A stretch of 64,000 nucleotides of DNA from Heterobilharzia americana. Its lineage: Eukaryota; Platyhelminthes; Trematoda; Strigeidida; Schistosomatidae. How positions within the stretch are numbered: position 1 is the stretch's first letter; every line of letters begins with the position of its first letter. This document shows positions 46,901-57,111 of this stretch, in pieces. The notes under the pieces were generated by a model. It was not told where the DNA came from. It saw only the letters and a program-made list of their open reading frames with translations, and searched no databases. Where the stretch lies: assembly GCA_944470555.2 (NCBI GenBank), contig OX104129.1:44983998-45047997 (forward strand). Direction: 5' to 3'. Both the position numbers and the translations under genes were made by a program.

Positions 46901-48708
46901 TGATTTCTCTGAAGTATATTTACATATGCTGAAAGACATACTACTCGTTTACACGAGCAATTCAATAGTTTCAGTGATGAAGAGTATGTTGTTATTGTAT
47001 TACTTATCGTATTTTTGAAAAACCTTTTCTGCAGGAAATTAAGTGATGGTCTATTCCTTGAAACGTGTCAGAATGTAGCAAGACTTTATCCGCATATTCA
47101 ATTCAATTCAATGATCATAGATAATTGTTGTATGCAACTGGTTAGTAATCCTCAACAATTTGATGTCATGGTTATGCCTAACTTGTATGGTAATATAGTT
47201 GATAATCTTGCCGCTGGTCTGGTGGGTGGTGCAGGTGTCGTACCAGGTGTATCCTATAGTCATGAGGTTAGTTGGAGGTTGAAAATGTTTTTTACCTAGT
47301 TTTGTTGTCACAATTTATTTTGTTAGCCTATTAGTTTTCATAGAGCTCAGTTACTAGTATTTTTCTATGTGGTTAGTAGTAAACTCTGAACTTACCCCAT
47401 GCATATTGGCGCTTATAGATGAGCTGTTTTGTGGCACTCAGCGGTTATTTATTTTTTATTTCGGATTTGAAACCACCTTGCTTAGTTTTGTAATCCAAAT
47501 AGTACTGGTAACCTAATACTGAAGAAGGCTAAATCGTAGACATAGGTTTACGTTCTTATCGACACTTTCCAGCTATCTAACGTCGAATACACTACATGAT
47601 ATTGTCAATTTGCTTAGCTTAGTGACCAGTGAAAATATTGGTCTATGAAACTTGTTTCGTACTTAACAATTTGAGACATACTATCTTCTGAGAAATTTAT
47701 GAAGTGTAATAGTGTTTCAGACAAACAAAAAGTTCGTGCCCCTTGGGTTGAAGATGAAATCGTTTGCATTTGTAATCTAAATCTTTTGCACAACTAAAAT
47801 ATTTACACGATCGTACATGTGCTTTATTGTGTATTATATATGTGATTTACAGCTGTGTACATGTTCATTTGTTAGGCAAACTGGTTGATGAAAATTAAGA
47901 ACATATTTTCTGTTGGTGGAAACGATAACCACGTAGCCCGAATGGCAGTGATCAGTGTCTAGTTTTTACCAATTGCTATAGGTTTCTCTACTGCCGTAAT
48001 ACACTCCGCAGCTATGGACACATGTAGTAGTCATTAGGCCACATCTATTGTGTTCTAGCTGATGATACTAACTGCCTGCTCAGACCTTGGTTTGGTGGAG
48101 CAGGATTCCAACCTGTAACCCATTAGTTGAAAGTCAAGTTTCTAGACCAAATAACCATAGCTTCCTGTAGAGAGGGGTACTATCTGTTCAGCTGCTTTTT
48201 TTTGTTAAAAATACTTGCAAAATAAGAATGGACCAGATTCAAATGCTTATTTTGTGTCCTTGGTTCACTGCAGTCTTTAGGCAATCAAAACATATGAAAG
48301 TGTATGTAATTGATTTACTTCTTTAAGTTATTTAATAATCTTAACATTTTTGACATACAGTACTTAGCACAGTAGCTTACAGCTTTGCGTTAACTCATGT
48401 TTCATTCGTTTACTTTGTGTTTTGGTTTTTAGGTTGCAGTTTTCGAACCAGGTACAAGGCATACATTCGCTTCAGCTTCAGGCAAGGATGCAGCTAATCC
48501 GACAGCCATTTTGCTAGCCAGTTCAAACTTATTGCGTCATATAAACCTGGAGAGTTATGCTAATAAAATTGAAACAGCCGTGGTCAAAGTAATTAAATCA
48601 GGAAAATTGTTAACTTCGGATGTGGGTGGGAATTCGTCTACAACAGGATTTACTGAAGCTGTAATGAAACAAGCTCATTCTTCAAGAGATCATGTTCATG
48701 TAATTTAA
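42088..48708 (+). CDS. IDH3B: NAD-dependent isocitrate dehydrogenase beta subunit, mitochondrial (5 exons, N-terminus missing)
   Basis: Joined exons 42088-42227, 42267-42401, 44633-44899, 47035-47266 and 48433-48708 give 349 codons plus stop, with GT-AG introns and consistent phases. The enzyme is part of the mitochondrial matrix heteromer that oxidises isocitrate to 2-oxoglutarate with NAD in the TCA cycle; the beta subunit has a structural and regulatory role (family knowledge). Visible blocks are TLIPGDGV near the start, [75 protein letters not shown] and [24 protein letters not shown] and [16 protein letters not shown] fit beta better than alpha or gamma. Oddity: the usual GDGxGPE reads GDGVWPE. 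The first exon (start and transit peptide, roughly 15-40 residues) is not securely located. Confidence 0.93.
42228..42266 (+). other. 39-bp micro-intron
   Basis: gtgaga to ttatag, 39 bases between exons whose joined frame is Ser-Phe-Thr-Asp. Very short introns near the 5' end of genes are known in schistosomes. Confidence 0.85.
42267..42401 (+). CDS. IDH3B: IDH3B exon b
   Basis: 135 bases encoding [16 protein letters not shown], then [16 protein letters not shown] and LNLRMR. Donor gtatgc. The phase (two bases left) is carried unchanged to the next exon. Confidence 0.88.
43480..43640 (+). repeat. tRNA-derived SINE in an IDH3B intron
   Basis: gtggctcagtgacttaggaa is A-box-like and follows the usual SINE opening TGGCTCAGTGG. 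A degenerate B box (cacgttttcagcccc) follows, then a body with gtggctcactacctactgca. Confidence 0.55.
43873..43936. repeat. (AT)n microsatellite
   Basis: About 32 uninterrupted AT dinucleotides in the second mapped IDH3B intron. The ORF at 43814-44026 translates it as alternating I and Y and is spurious. Confidence 0.95.
44395..44495 (-). repeat. tRNA-derived SINE, antisense in an IDH3B intron
   Basis: On the minus strand tggggcaatggcttgctgct (A box) is followed by a good B box, caggttcgaacctcacc. The clear B box and the lack of a full cloverleaf fit a tRNA-derived SINE. Confidence 0.6.
44633..44899 (+). CDS. IDH3B: IDH3B exon c
   Basis: 267 bases after the acceptor gctcacag, donor gtaagt. 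It carries [31 protein letters not shown] and [23 protein letters not shown] has L where the family usually has T. Confidence 0.92.
45440..45520 (-). repeat. tRNA-derived SINE, antisense in an IDH3B intron
   Basis: On the minus strand gacgtggctgactggcttga is followed by ccgggttcgattccaac, an excellent B box. It is of the same type as the copy at 44.4 kb. Confidence 0.6.
47035..47266 (+). CDS. IDH3B: IDH3B exon d
   Basis: 232 bases after the acceptor tttctgcag, donor gttagt. It carries [39 protein letters not shown] and [20 protein letters not shown]. Confidence 0.93.
48085..48180 (-). repeat. tRNA-derived SINE, antisense in an IDH3B intron
   Basis: On the minus strand agctatggttatttggtcta is followed by acaggttggaatcctgct as B box. 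The middle part (aactttcaa and onward) resembles the 44.4-kb copy. Confidence 0.55.
48433..48708 (+). CDS. IDH3B: IDH3B last exon
   Basis: 276 bases after the acceptor gtttttag, ending in TAA. It carries [40 protein letters not shown] and [18 protein letters not shown]. The phase is 0 at entry. Confidence 0.93.
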   Translation, partial: VAVFEPGTRHTFASASGKDAANPTAILLASSNLLRHINLESYANKIETAVVKVIKSGKLLTSDVGGNSSTTGFTEAVMKQAHSSRDHVHVI

Positions 48709-49600
48709 AGCCCAAATTGTTTTGACTTATATAGATGTCATTCGTCAACTGCTTTCCTTTGCACAGCTGTCGTGAGTTGAAATCCTACTTTAAATTACAA
48801 GTAGACAATCTGTTTGTGTTCTGGTTACATAAAGAAATGCTTAAATGCTGAGGATTGTCAAGTCACATTTACATAAGTACATATTGAGCCATTTGAGTTG
48901 TAAATAACTGAATAGTTATGTTGTTTTTGTCATTTGACATGGATTTTGCTTATCTGTTGTACTGAACCTAATCTAGCTTAGTGACTTACGCCAATGATTA
49001 CTAGTTTTTTGTCTTTCTTGTCACTTCAACGTTTATATAATACATTCATTTTCGTTCCTATTTATGGTTTTGCTGTTGACTGCTTTAGTGCTTCGATGAA
49101 ATAGTATACAGCTGTTGCATCGTTAGATTTTTTAGGTGTTTTTTTCATGTTGACTAAGTTGCTTCATGTATTTGCTCATAATATGTGAATGATTTTTCCG
49201 CCGAAAGAATCCTAAGAAAGCATCGAGTGAACAGCTGATCCTAATCAAAGCTATTCTCAAATTAATCAAGCTATTGAGACCAAATTTAACAACAATTCGG
49301 CATTATTTATTCATATCACTTGACAATTGAACTTTCAGAGTTATTGCGTGAAATCAGCTTTTTGAATCAAATAAGTTTAGCGTGAGTCTGAGTAGGTGTT
49401 AAACGACGAAATACTTCGCCCATTTTGCGAATAGTTTGAATTTAGAAAATGCACATGCGTAAACTCGGTAGATTGAACGTTCACGCAGGGCATGTGGTCT
49501 CAAGATTCTAGAGATATTTCAGTAGAAATTCACAGATTAAGAGTTATCAAGTATGAAGTTCCCCATGATTGTCACTGGTTCTTCAGTCAACTTCTTTTAG
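48709..49600 (+). other. IDH3B 3' UTR and intergenic sequence
   Basis: No further coding sequence was recognised. No canonical AATAAA was found close behind the stop, so the transcript end is unknown. Confidence 0.4.
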
Positions 49601-49633
49601 AAGGTAAGTTCTGTTTTCCAACTGTTTAATCTC

Positions 49634-50430
49634 TTGAAGCTTAATTATTTAGAAAATCCAACAAAAGGCAATTTGGCGAAAAAAATTTTCTATTCGACGA
49701 ATCACTTTCAAAAGCTGTGGAATCGTAATCATATTTACTTCGAAGGGTTCATCGATAATGGTTATCCTTTAAGATTAACTGAGAGAAATATGAAGCCTAA
49801 GTATTTCCAAGAAGAAACCCCTACGGTTTCAAAGAAGATATTGTTTATGAATATTGGATTCAAAGGAGATACATTAGCAGAGATATTCAAGAATCGATTG
49901 TGCAAAGCACTGAAGAAGATCTTCTTTTGCCCCCAGCTTCAGACTGCTTTCTCCGGTCGACAACTGATTCGAGAGTGTGTGAAGGATAAGCTATCGCTTT
50001 GGGCCACCTCCATATGTGTTTACCAATTCACCCTATCTTGTGAAACTGGTTACATAGGGCGTGCAAGTGTGTTCTATCCAAACACCTTTCCGAACACTAT
50101 CCTACATGGCTGTGTAAAGGACAGTGTAGAGCTGTCAACAGCTCGATTCTCGAGCATTTGGCTATCTCTGGTCACTTTACTCGACGAGAGCCTTCTTTAA
50201 AGGTCATTTATAAAGTGAAATCAAACATTTCAAAAGGAGCGCGAACCCTTTACCACAACACAGCAAAGGCTTCGGCGATCCAGCGGTACCAGCCTGATCT
50301 ATGCGTTCAAAAGAGATGCATTCAAATCTCTCATTTTACCTTGGTCGTAATCTCCCTAAGATATTTTATTCATTTCTTTGTGAACTGTTTGTTTATTTGT
50401 TGTGATCCTTTCAGGAATTTTTGATGACCT
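49634..50430 (+). mobile_element. Penelope-like element, C-terminal part with GIY-YIG endonuclease region
   Basis: Two overlapping plus-strand frames. 49634-50200 reads NGYPLRLTERNMKPKYFQEE, then TPTVSKKILFMNIGFKGDTL, then KLSLWATSICVYQFTLSCET and GYIGR. 50158-50424 continues after a frameshift with SGHFTRREPSLKVIYKVKSN and YQPDLCVQKR. VYxF-x-C-x-GYIGR is the GIY-YIG opening found after the RT in Penelope-like retroelements; schistosomes carry such elements (family knowledge). The second cysteine of the zinc-linker-type CxC (usually CSC) reads CET. The RT core is missing, so this is a 5'-truncated, inactive copy. Confidence 0.75.
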
Positions 50431-50787
50431 TTGGTTGACCTTCGAGTTGTTATCACCTTGTGACTTTATTGACCGTTTTTGATGACTTTATATTGATCCA
50501 TTAGCTATCGATGGATGTATATATTTTGTTGTAAGTATGGTTACGACTGTACAGCTCTTGGAAATGATTCGTCGGTAAGGAAATTTTTTTCGTTGAATCG
50601 TATTTCGTTAATTTTTCATTATCTAAATAGGAATATTTCGAGAAAAATAGGTCCACTTCTAAAAGATTAAGTCACAAAAAAAGGAACTTGAAAGGTAGAT
50701 GGCAGAATAGTTAAGAAATATGACCACGTTGAGCAGGTTAGATTTTGGTTTTATTGAGTACTCTGAGCTGGATTGTTTACTAGTGGG

Positions 50788-50822
50788 GCTTTCATCGTCT
50801 TTCTAGACGACATCATCAGCAC
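50788..50822 (-). ncRNA. Hammerhead-like core motif, copy 1
   Basis: On the minus strand ctgatga is followed by tgtcgtc, a tagaaa loop, gacgat and gaaagc. Stem II pairs gtcgtc with gacgat (five Watson-Crick pairs and one G-U). The core CUGAUGA...GAAA is complete, but there is one extra base before stem II. Helix I and III are not convincing, so self-cleavage is unproven. Confidence 0.4.
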
Positions 50823-52065
50823 AAATTTTAGTACGAAGTTAGATTCTCAAAAATGAACGCTTTATGCGTTAAATTCGTAAATTTACCTAGTAGGAATTTG
50901 AATTTATGTTTTCCGCACCTTTTTTTGCCTCCCATGTACAGCTTTTACCACTTTTAACTACTTCATTTTCCAACTAAGTGTACTTTTACCTTTAATATTT
51001 CATTTCGTCTGTTTGCATGAAAAACGTCTCCATTGTGTATCAACACGTGAGCTGTCCCTCTATGTCTCATAGTCTTCCGATTGAAGTAAACAATCTTTAG
51101 TCCACTACCATCTTCCTTATGTTAGCCGAATCGAGTATCATATTCGTTCATTAAGTATCCAGATTACGCCCCTCTACTTATCTGTGTTGGCAAATCTTGG
51201 CAGATGAGATTTCAGCTTATGACATTAAGATGAGGAGTGTATACTTCTATACCACTGCCACTGAATTTGACTTGTATTCACGTCTTTATAATCCAAGAAG
51301 TATGTTGTTTTCGCAACTCTTAAGCTAATTATTAGTGGTTTTACGAAAATGTGCTATCTTTCAATTAATTCAGTAAATTGCAACTCTGACTCATGTTAGT
51401 TCAAGTATGTGGATCCTAGTATAATATCCTTGCCAAGTGCTCTAACCGTTCAAGTTATTGGAGAGTTGAAACTCTATCTATTCATCGTCTTTACGCGTTA
51501 CCTTAGTATTATTCACTGAGTTGTTCAGGAATTCGCGAATGACTCTTTGAAGATATTAGCAATCGAATACCCACTTGTAACATAATAACATCACAATTGA
51601 AAAGATAGATAAATATTTTACAAAAAGCGAGATCAAAAACTTCGGCTGTCAATTTACCAGCATTTCGTGCAAAATTTACGTTAATCAGCATCGAGGTATA
51701 ACATTACCCTGGAGATTAGTAAGTAGTAAGTTCAACTTCCTGAAAAAAATAATTGTCGGTTTTCTTCGTATAACTATTATTTCATGTTAACTAAGGTGTA
51801 CCAGAGATATAGAAATTATTTATAGTTTAAACCACAAGGTTCGTCGTTGTACATACCAATTTTTGAACTCGAATAAACTACTAACAAAACACCATCAGTA
51901 TGTTTAATAATGCAAAATATTTGTAGTTGTTGAAATTTTATTGCTATAGAATCGATAAAATATATCCAGCTTACAAATCTTAGAAAGAACTAGGTATCCT
52001 AGGTTTCATTACTGACTTGTGATAATTAATTAGTATTCTCCGAACTTTGAGGTTTCTTCTTGAAA

Positions 52066-52099
52066 GTTTCTCCGCCAGGCTAGGAGACTTCATCAGCAT
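52066..52099 (-). ncRNA. Hammerhead-like core motif, copy 2
   Basis: Minus strand: ctgatga, agtctcc, loop tagcct, ggcgga, gaaac. It has the same geometry as copy 1 (7 bases, 6-base loop, 6 bases). Stem II keeps C-G pairs at the loop end and has one T/C mismatch. Confidence 0.38.
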
Positions 52100-53876
52100 C
52101 TACTTAAAATAGAAATGAAGCATTTTCAGGTTGCATAGGTGTTTATAAAGAATATTTACCGAACATGACCGTTATTGGCTTGTGAGTAGAGGTGACCTTT
52201 TCATCTTTTTTATCAGAGGTTGACCATCATATTGTGTTTAACTCACTATCAATCATAAAGCCGCCTAAGAAGTAAAATATTTTGCAGCTGTCACTAAGCG
52301 TGGATCACAGCGAAACGGTCAAAACAAACCTTACTAAGGCTTATTCAGTATTTTTACTTCTCTCATATTTCTTTTGATTCTTTTTATTTCGAAAAAGAAA
52401 AAAGTACACTTATGAATAAGCTTTTTAGTAAGTATCTAAACTGACCATTCAGCAAATCGTACAGTTTGCCGGGGATAGATAATGGCTTTGTGATTTAAAG
52501 TTATACTTAATAACAAGATAACTGACAAAGTGCTTTTTATACCTCCTTTCCCATTCATTATAACTAATAATGCTTGTAAAAAGTCAAGAAAATTATTGTA
52601 GAAGTCCAATTATTCTCACTCTTGGTACCTGTCAGGTGTACTTTCTATCGCGGTTATAAAATGGACATTGACCCAGTGAAGAAACATTTAATAAGGCTTC
52701 ATTATCCCGAAAATCAAAAAGTAATAACTGTGTACAAATCGGTTGCATATCGACTCATAACACAGGAGAGTAGTTTAGGTATCTGTAAATCAGGCTTGGT
52801 AAAAAGCTTCTTCGTATTCTTACGCCTGCTAGCTCATCTTAAAACGTAGCTTCTACTAAATTTGCTAAGGTGTTGTATTCATTTGTAGAAATATATTGGC
52901 TACTCGTGAAAAGTGACTTCACGGCTGTATGGTTTTAATTCTGGTGAAGTGGATTTTGTTAGACTGTTGCATTGTAAGAGTAATAAGTATCAATCAGAGT
53001 GAAGCCATACAAACCCTTATGACAAGTACGGAAAACCATGTTTCGTAGATAAAATTGACTCTAAGGACTACTTTAACTTCCACTGAAATAATCAGTTAAG
53101 TTTCTTTATTTTCATTGGTTAGATAGCTTTCTATGAAATACGGATACCTAATCGGTTTTTTGATTAGTGGATGGAATGACCTTGAAAACAAAACATCCAG
53201 TGTGTATCTCAGTATAAAATCTGTCCTTTAGGGTTGAAAAATTTTCACTCCGTATATTCTAACTTCTCTACAAGTGTATTGTTCCAGTGTGTTACATTGT
53301 TATATCAGTGAAGTGATGTGACACCTAGAGCACAAGCTATTCATGCCTCATGGTTAAGTATCCCGTGTACCTCAAGAGTCTGTTTTATCCATATAATGAA
53401 TCAGTTGTCACCGGTGAGACAAAAATTAAGTTTGTATTGGTATTGTTTTCGAAACTGCTTGATTCATCTAGTGGGTTTCAATGGCTTCCCAGCTGATCTC
53501 GGTTCATGATCAAGACTACCTCTGGAACGGTTTTCTGCTAAAGTGGGCTCTCTACAGTTACCGCAACCATGTTTGCTTTTCCACTCTTTCGATTTACTGA
53601 TATAAAACAGAATTATTACTTCTCAAATAGTATGAATGCATCCTTGATATCCGAAGCACTGGATGGAATTTAACGATCCTGCACATGGTGTAGTCAGTAA
53701 GCTAAGTAATATGAGATTGTTGCATACTTTGACATCACATGCTTCTGATCGATAGATGGGGATCACTTAGTATAGTTTTCATGTTCTTTGGTAAATATCT
53801 GCGAATTATAGGTGATTATTTGAGATTAAAATTTGCACCACTCGGTTTAGAATTTCATATATGATAATTGTTGTGT

Positions 53877-53907
53877 GTTCTCCAGGCTAGGCGACTTCAT
53901 CGACACT
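53877..53907 (-). ncRNA. Hammerhead-like core motif, copy 3 (degenerate)
   Basis: Minus strand: cgatga, agtcgcc, tagcct, ggagaac. The first core T is lost and a few bases of the 3' stem strand are missing relative to copy 2. It belongs to the same repeat. Confidence 0.3.
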
Positions 53908-54404
53908 TACTTCATAAGGAAATAAGCCAAATGCCCTTGAAGTCACCTATCCTTATGATGAAACATTCAAGAACAAACCGTAAATCTCAGATGGCACCAA
54001 ATGATTACCACCCTCATTCTGAGCTACATATCATCTTTTCCATCTCAGGAGTTCAGATATGTTAAGTTTCAATGTGTGTAAAGGCTTCCTCATACATTTA
54101 TTTGTAATTTACGAACATTTTGTCTCGGATATTAGTTTAGTTTTCATAATTCATAGGAATATACTTTGTATATAGTTAGAGGTTTTTCTTCTATTGGTAC
54201 ATCTGATCAGATCGTGCCTAAATATATTGAATAGTCAGTTAAATTCCAAACAACAATGATTCGTTGTCACATACTTATGACTGTTGCTATTTTCATTCGA
54301 AATTCTGTCAAATAATTCCAAAAGGTTCATCTCGGTGGCTAGCAGTGGCATTCAGGACGCGCGCAATTCGACGCTAACAATGGGAAATCATAAGTGTCAA
54401 ACGG

Positions 54405-54600
54405 CAACTGATACCCGTTCCTCAATAGGTGGCTCTCGTGGTCCACTGGATACCACTTTGGTGTTTGACGCTTTGGGTACTGGGTTCAAGTCTTAGTGGG
54501 AACAATATCACTCATAGGGGTGTAGGCACGTTCCACTGAAGAGTTCCAAATGGGATGAAACATGCGTCCTGGAATTCACTGCTGATCATCTAGATAAAAT
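54405..54600 (+). repeat. Sm-alpha-like SINE with tRNA-like head and hammerhead-like tail
   Basis: A tRNA-like head (gtggtccactggataccac, then ctgggttcaagtcttag as B box) is followed within about 30 bases by a hammerhead-like segment. This head-to-tail layout is that of the schistosome Sm-alpha family (established knowledge). Confidence 0.65.
54529..54590 (+). ncRNA. Hammerhead ribozyme-like segment (Sm-alpha type)
   Basis: Order: ttcca, core ctgaaga, stem II gttcc/gggat around an aaat loop, gaaac core, then the gcgtc cleavage-type triplet and ctggaattcactgctgatc. ttcca can pair with tggaa across the cleavage site as stem I, with one unpaired position. All invariant core bases (CUGANGA, GAAA, GUC) are present. 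Stem III is very short, as in schistosome ribozymes. Confidence 0.6.
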
Positions 54601-55873
54601 CAACATCATGAATCCTCAACAGTATCGAGGCATACGCACAAGAGTCCATCTCCCAACAGAAGTTGAGCAATTCATTCCTACATATTAACGGGAAAATACA
54701 AGTGTCAAACAGCAGTTCCGAAAGATGTTTTGAAAGCTTCCTAAATAACTTGATAAATTTCTCATTTAAATTATGTTAATGTATTTCCATGGTATAGGTA
54801 TATCACACAATTCTGTAGCAACTTATATAGCTTTTCAGTAAACTAGGTAACAATATTTAATGCACAGAATATGTAGCTTTATCGATATGCTCACCTATTT
54901 GTCAGATGAGAAAAAAAGGAGATATATCTATCATTATTATCTGTCCACAGTGAGCAGTGTTTGTGTCAAGTTAATGGAGAGGTAATACACAAGATGATGA
55001 GATTCCTCAGATATGCTACAAAAGCTTATTACTGACAAAAGTCTAGTTTATTCGTCAGACATTATTTTTCAGTAAACAGCTTCTCAAGTTTGTTTCTGAC
55101 TCAGTCTGTACTTTTGAACAAATAATTGTTTAGTCTCATTTGGAAATTGTTTCCTGGATTATCTGCATACCTTAGGAACTGTTTTATTCTTCAGATAAAG
55201 CCTAAATTTAAAGAATAACAATTCGTAACACATGTTTAAATTCGGACACTATTCTTTTGCCATAAAAATTAGAATTTTGAATGTCCTGCGGAACACACCT
55301 AAGTATTAAAGCAAGAAATGATGAATACATCTTCCAATTAATTAGCACAGCTTTCTGTGTTTTGATTTTTAGGTGAATAACGACTTCAAACGGAGTTTCA
55401 ATGAACTGATTTAGTACAGAATAATTATCCCTCACAGTCGTTTGTGTATGCTTATTACGTCATCAATGTATCATGGTGGGTAGTTCGCCATTGTTAAAAC
55501 ACTTCAAACACACATTTGCAGATACAGACAAACAAGGACGAATGCAAAAGCCTCACATTTTAAGTAAAATAAAAGGAACATAAAACATAAGCGTTCCTTT
55601 AACTAAATGAGCCTGTGCACATATACATACATCAAATCATTTCCATATTGCCAACATAAATTGTGGTTAAGGATAGAATTGAAGCTGGTAACTTATGAAA
55701 AGAAAGAAAGGGAAAAACGATTCAGTTGTTTGACTTTAGTGAATGTGATGTAAATAACTTGATATAGTTTTCATATAAATCTTGGAATCCTAATACTGTT
55801 TAATTTTAATCTCAAATTATTTCTGATAGCTAATAGCATTAAAATAAGATCTTCTGTAGTTAAACAGTTATCA

Positions 55874-56596
55874 TTATCGATCATAGGGCTGTACTTCTTG
55901 ATTGGTTTCATTGTACGCAGGTCCTTGCCATACACCTCCGTCACCATCAGCTATTGTCATACAATTTGCATGTTCTCTAGGCTTGTTGATTGATTTACTC
56001 TTATTCATTCGATTGTTTGTTTCGATTTGCCTATTATGATGGTAATGTTTATTATTATTGTTATTACCTTCAGCATCATGGTCATGATCATCATCCTCAT
56101 CATTATGATAAGGGAATACTGATGATAAGCTTTTCAACTGTGTTTGTCGTCTTGTTGTTAGCTTGGATGGATTTTTTGAGCACAATGCTGCTTTACACTG
56201 AAAGATTGCTTTGAATTCCTGTCGAAAATTATTATTTAACCAAGCATATAAAAAGGGATTATAGACCGCTGAACTCATCGCGATCATATGACATAATATA
56301 AATGTATGATGAAAGTAAACTGAACCTTCAGCTTTTTCACCGATTATATCCACAACTATCCAGAGAACATTCAATGGAATCCAACAAACAACAAATATTA
56401 CGACCATTGCTATTAACATTCGATTTGTACGACGATTGCGTTTAACTTCAACTTCTTCTTTTTCTCGACTTTTTGGTCCAGATCCAATTTTTGTTGAACC
56501 TCTAGATCGAAGCACGCAACTTACACGGTAATAACATATGGATATTATCATACACGGTGCAACAAATTGCAGAATGAATGTGACCACTGTGTATAT
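55874..56596 (-). CDS. Neuropeptide F/Y-type GPCR, last exon (TM5 to C-terminus)
   Basis: Single exon, phase 0, starting after the acceptor catctag and ending at a stop at 55874; 240 codons. A class A (rhodopsin-like) G-protein-coupled receptor at the plasma membrane. TM5 is IYTVVTFILQFVAPCMIISI with YYRV; ICL3 is basic (KRNRRTNRM); TM6 contains FVVCWIPLNVLWIVVD with the CWxP switch; TM7 contains HMIAMSSAVYNPFLYAWLNN with NPxxY as NPFLY, then NFRQEF of helix 8. AMSS-x-YNPFLYAWLN-x-NFR-x-EF resembles invertebrate NPF receptors, so a neuropeptide F/Y ligand is inferred. The tail has Asp/His and Asn runs. The exons for TM1-4 must lie at higher coordinates or outside the window and were not found. 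Confidence 0.85.
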   Translation of the reverse strand: MYTVVTFILQFVAPCMIISICYYRVSCVLRSRGSTKIGSGPKSREKEEVEVKRNRRTNRMLIAMVVIFVVCWIPLNVLWIVVDIIGEKAEGSVYFHHTFILCHMIAMSSAVYNPFLYAWLNNNFRQEFKAIFQCKAALCSKNPSKLTTRRQTQLKSLSSVFPYHNDEDDDHDHDAEGNNNNNKHYHHNRQIETNNRMNKSKSINKPREHANCMTIADGDGGVWQGPAYNETNQEVQPYDR

Positions 56597-57111
56597 CTAG
56601 ATGTTGAAATAGAAATGTGGGAAAATAATATGTAATGTAAATGAGTAGTAATTTAAAGGTAGACAATAATTTGATAATTAGGTACTCACTGACTGAAAAT
56701 ACAAGACTCAGCAGCCACATTAAATTCTATGAGGTAGGTTACAAACACCCACCCAGTTAGTGAGTGCCATTGTAATCCTGGGCTTTCAGGCCTTTTAGGG
56801 GCAGCACACTATTTGAGAGATGTATATAAAATCTAATAAGACAAACCCATATGACAGATTGAAGCGAATCAATCACTGGACAAATTTTGACCTTTAGTAT
56901 TCTATTATCCCTATGGCTGATAAGTATCGATGGCACAGATGGCAAAATAAGAACGCTGAGTACAACCAATTACTAGTGTATTTGAAAATGGTCATTAGCA
57001 AACTGTGAGAGACTCTTAAGGCTCTTTCAGAAGCAAATTTAGTAAACAATGAAATTCTTTTATGTTTTGAAAATTCATCTATCTAACTGAAATAAAGAAA
57101 CTTCATTGGAC

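Larger units (their letters stand above)
50425..55873. other. AT-rich intergenic sequence with scattered repeats
   Basis: Apart from three hammerhead-like motifs and one SINE (listed separately), nothing coding was recognised. ORFs at 52622-52849 and 53318-53509 have no domain. Confidence 0.4.

Noticed and set aside
56041..56110. Repeats of atg/att trinucleotides as a microsatellite
   Set aside because: They are the codons of the Asn and Asp/His runs in the GPCR tail, in a continuous open frame.
56687..56726. Minus-strand LMWLLSLVFSV stretch with an acceptor and a good gtgagt donor, resembling GPCR TM4
   Set aside because: Splicing at gtgagt puts TM5 out of frame, and the alternative donor would delete the second extracellular loop with its conserved cysteine.
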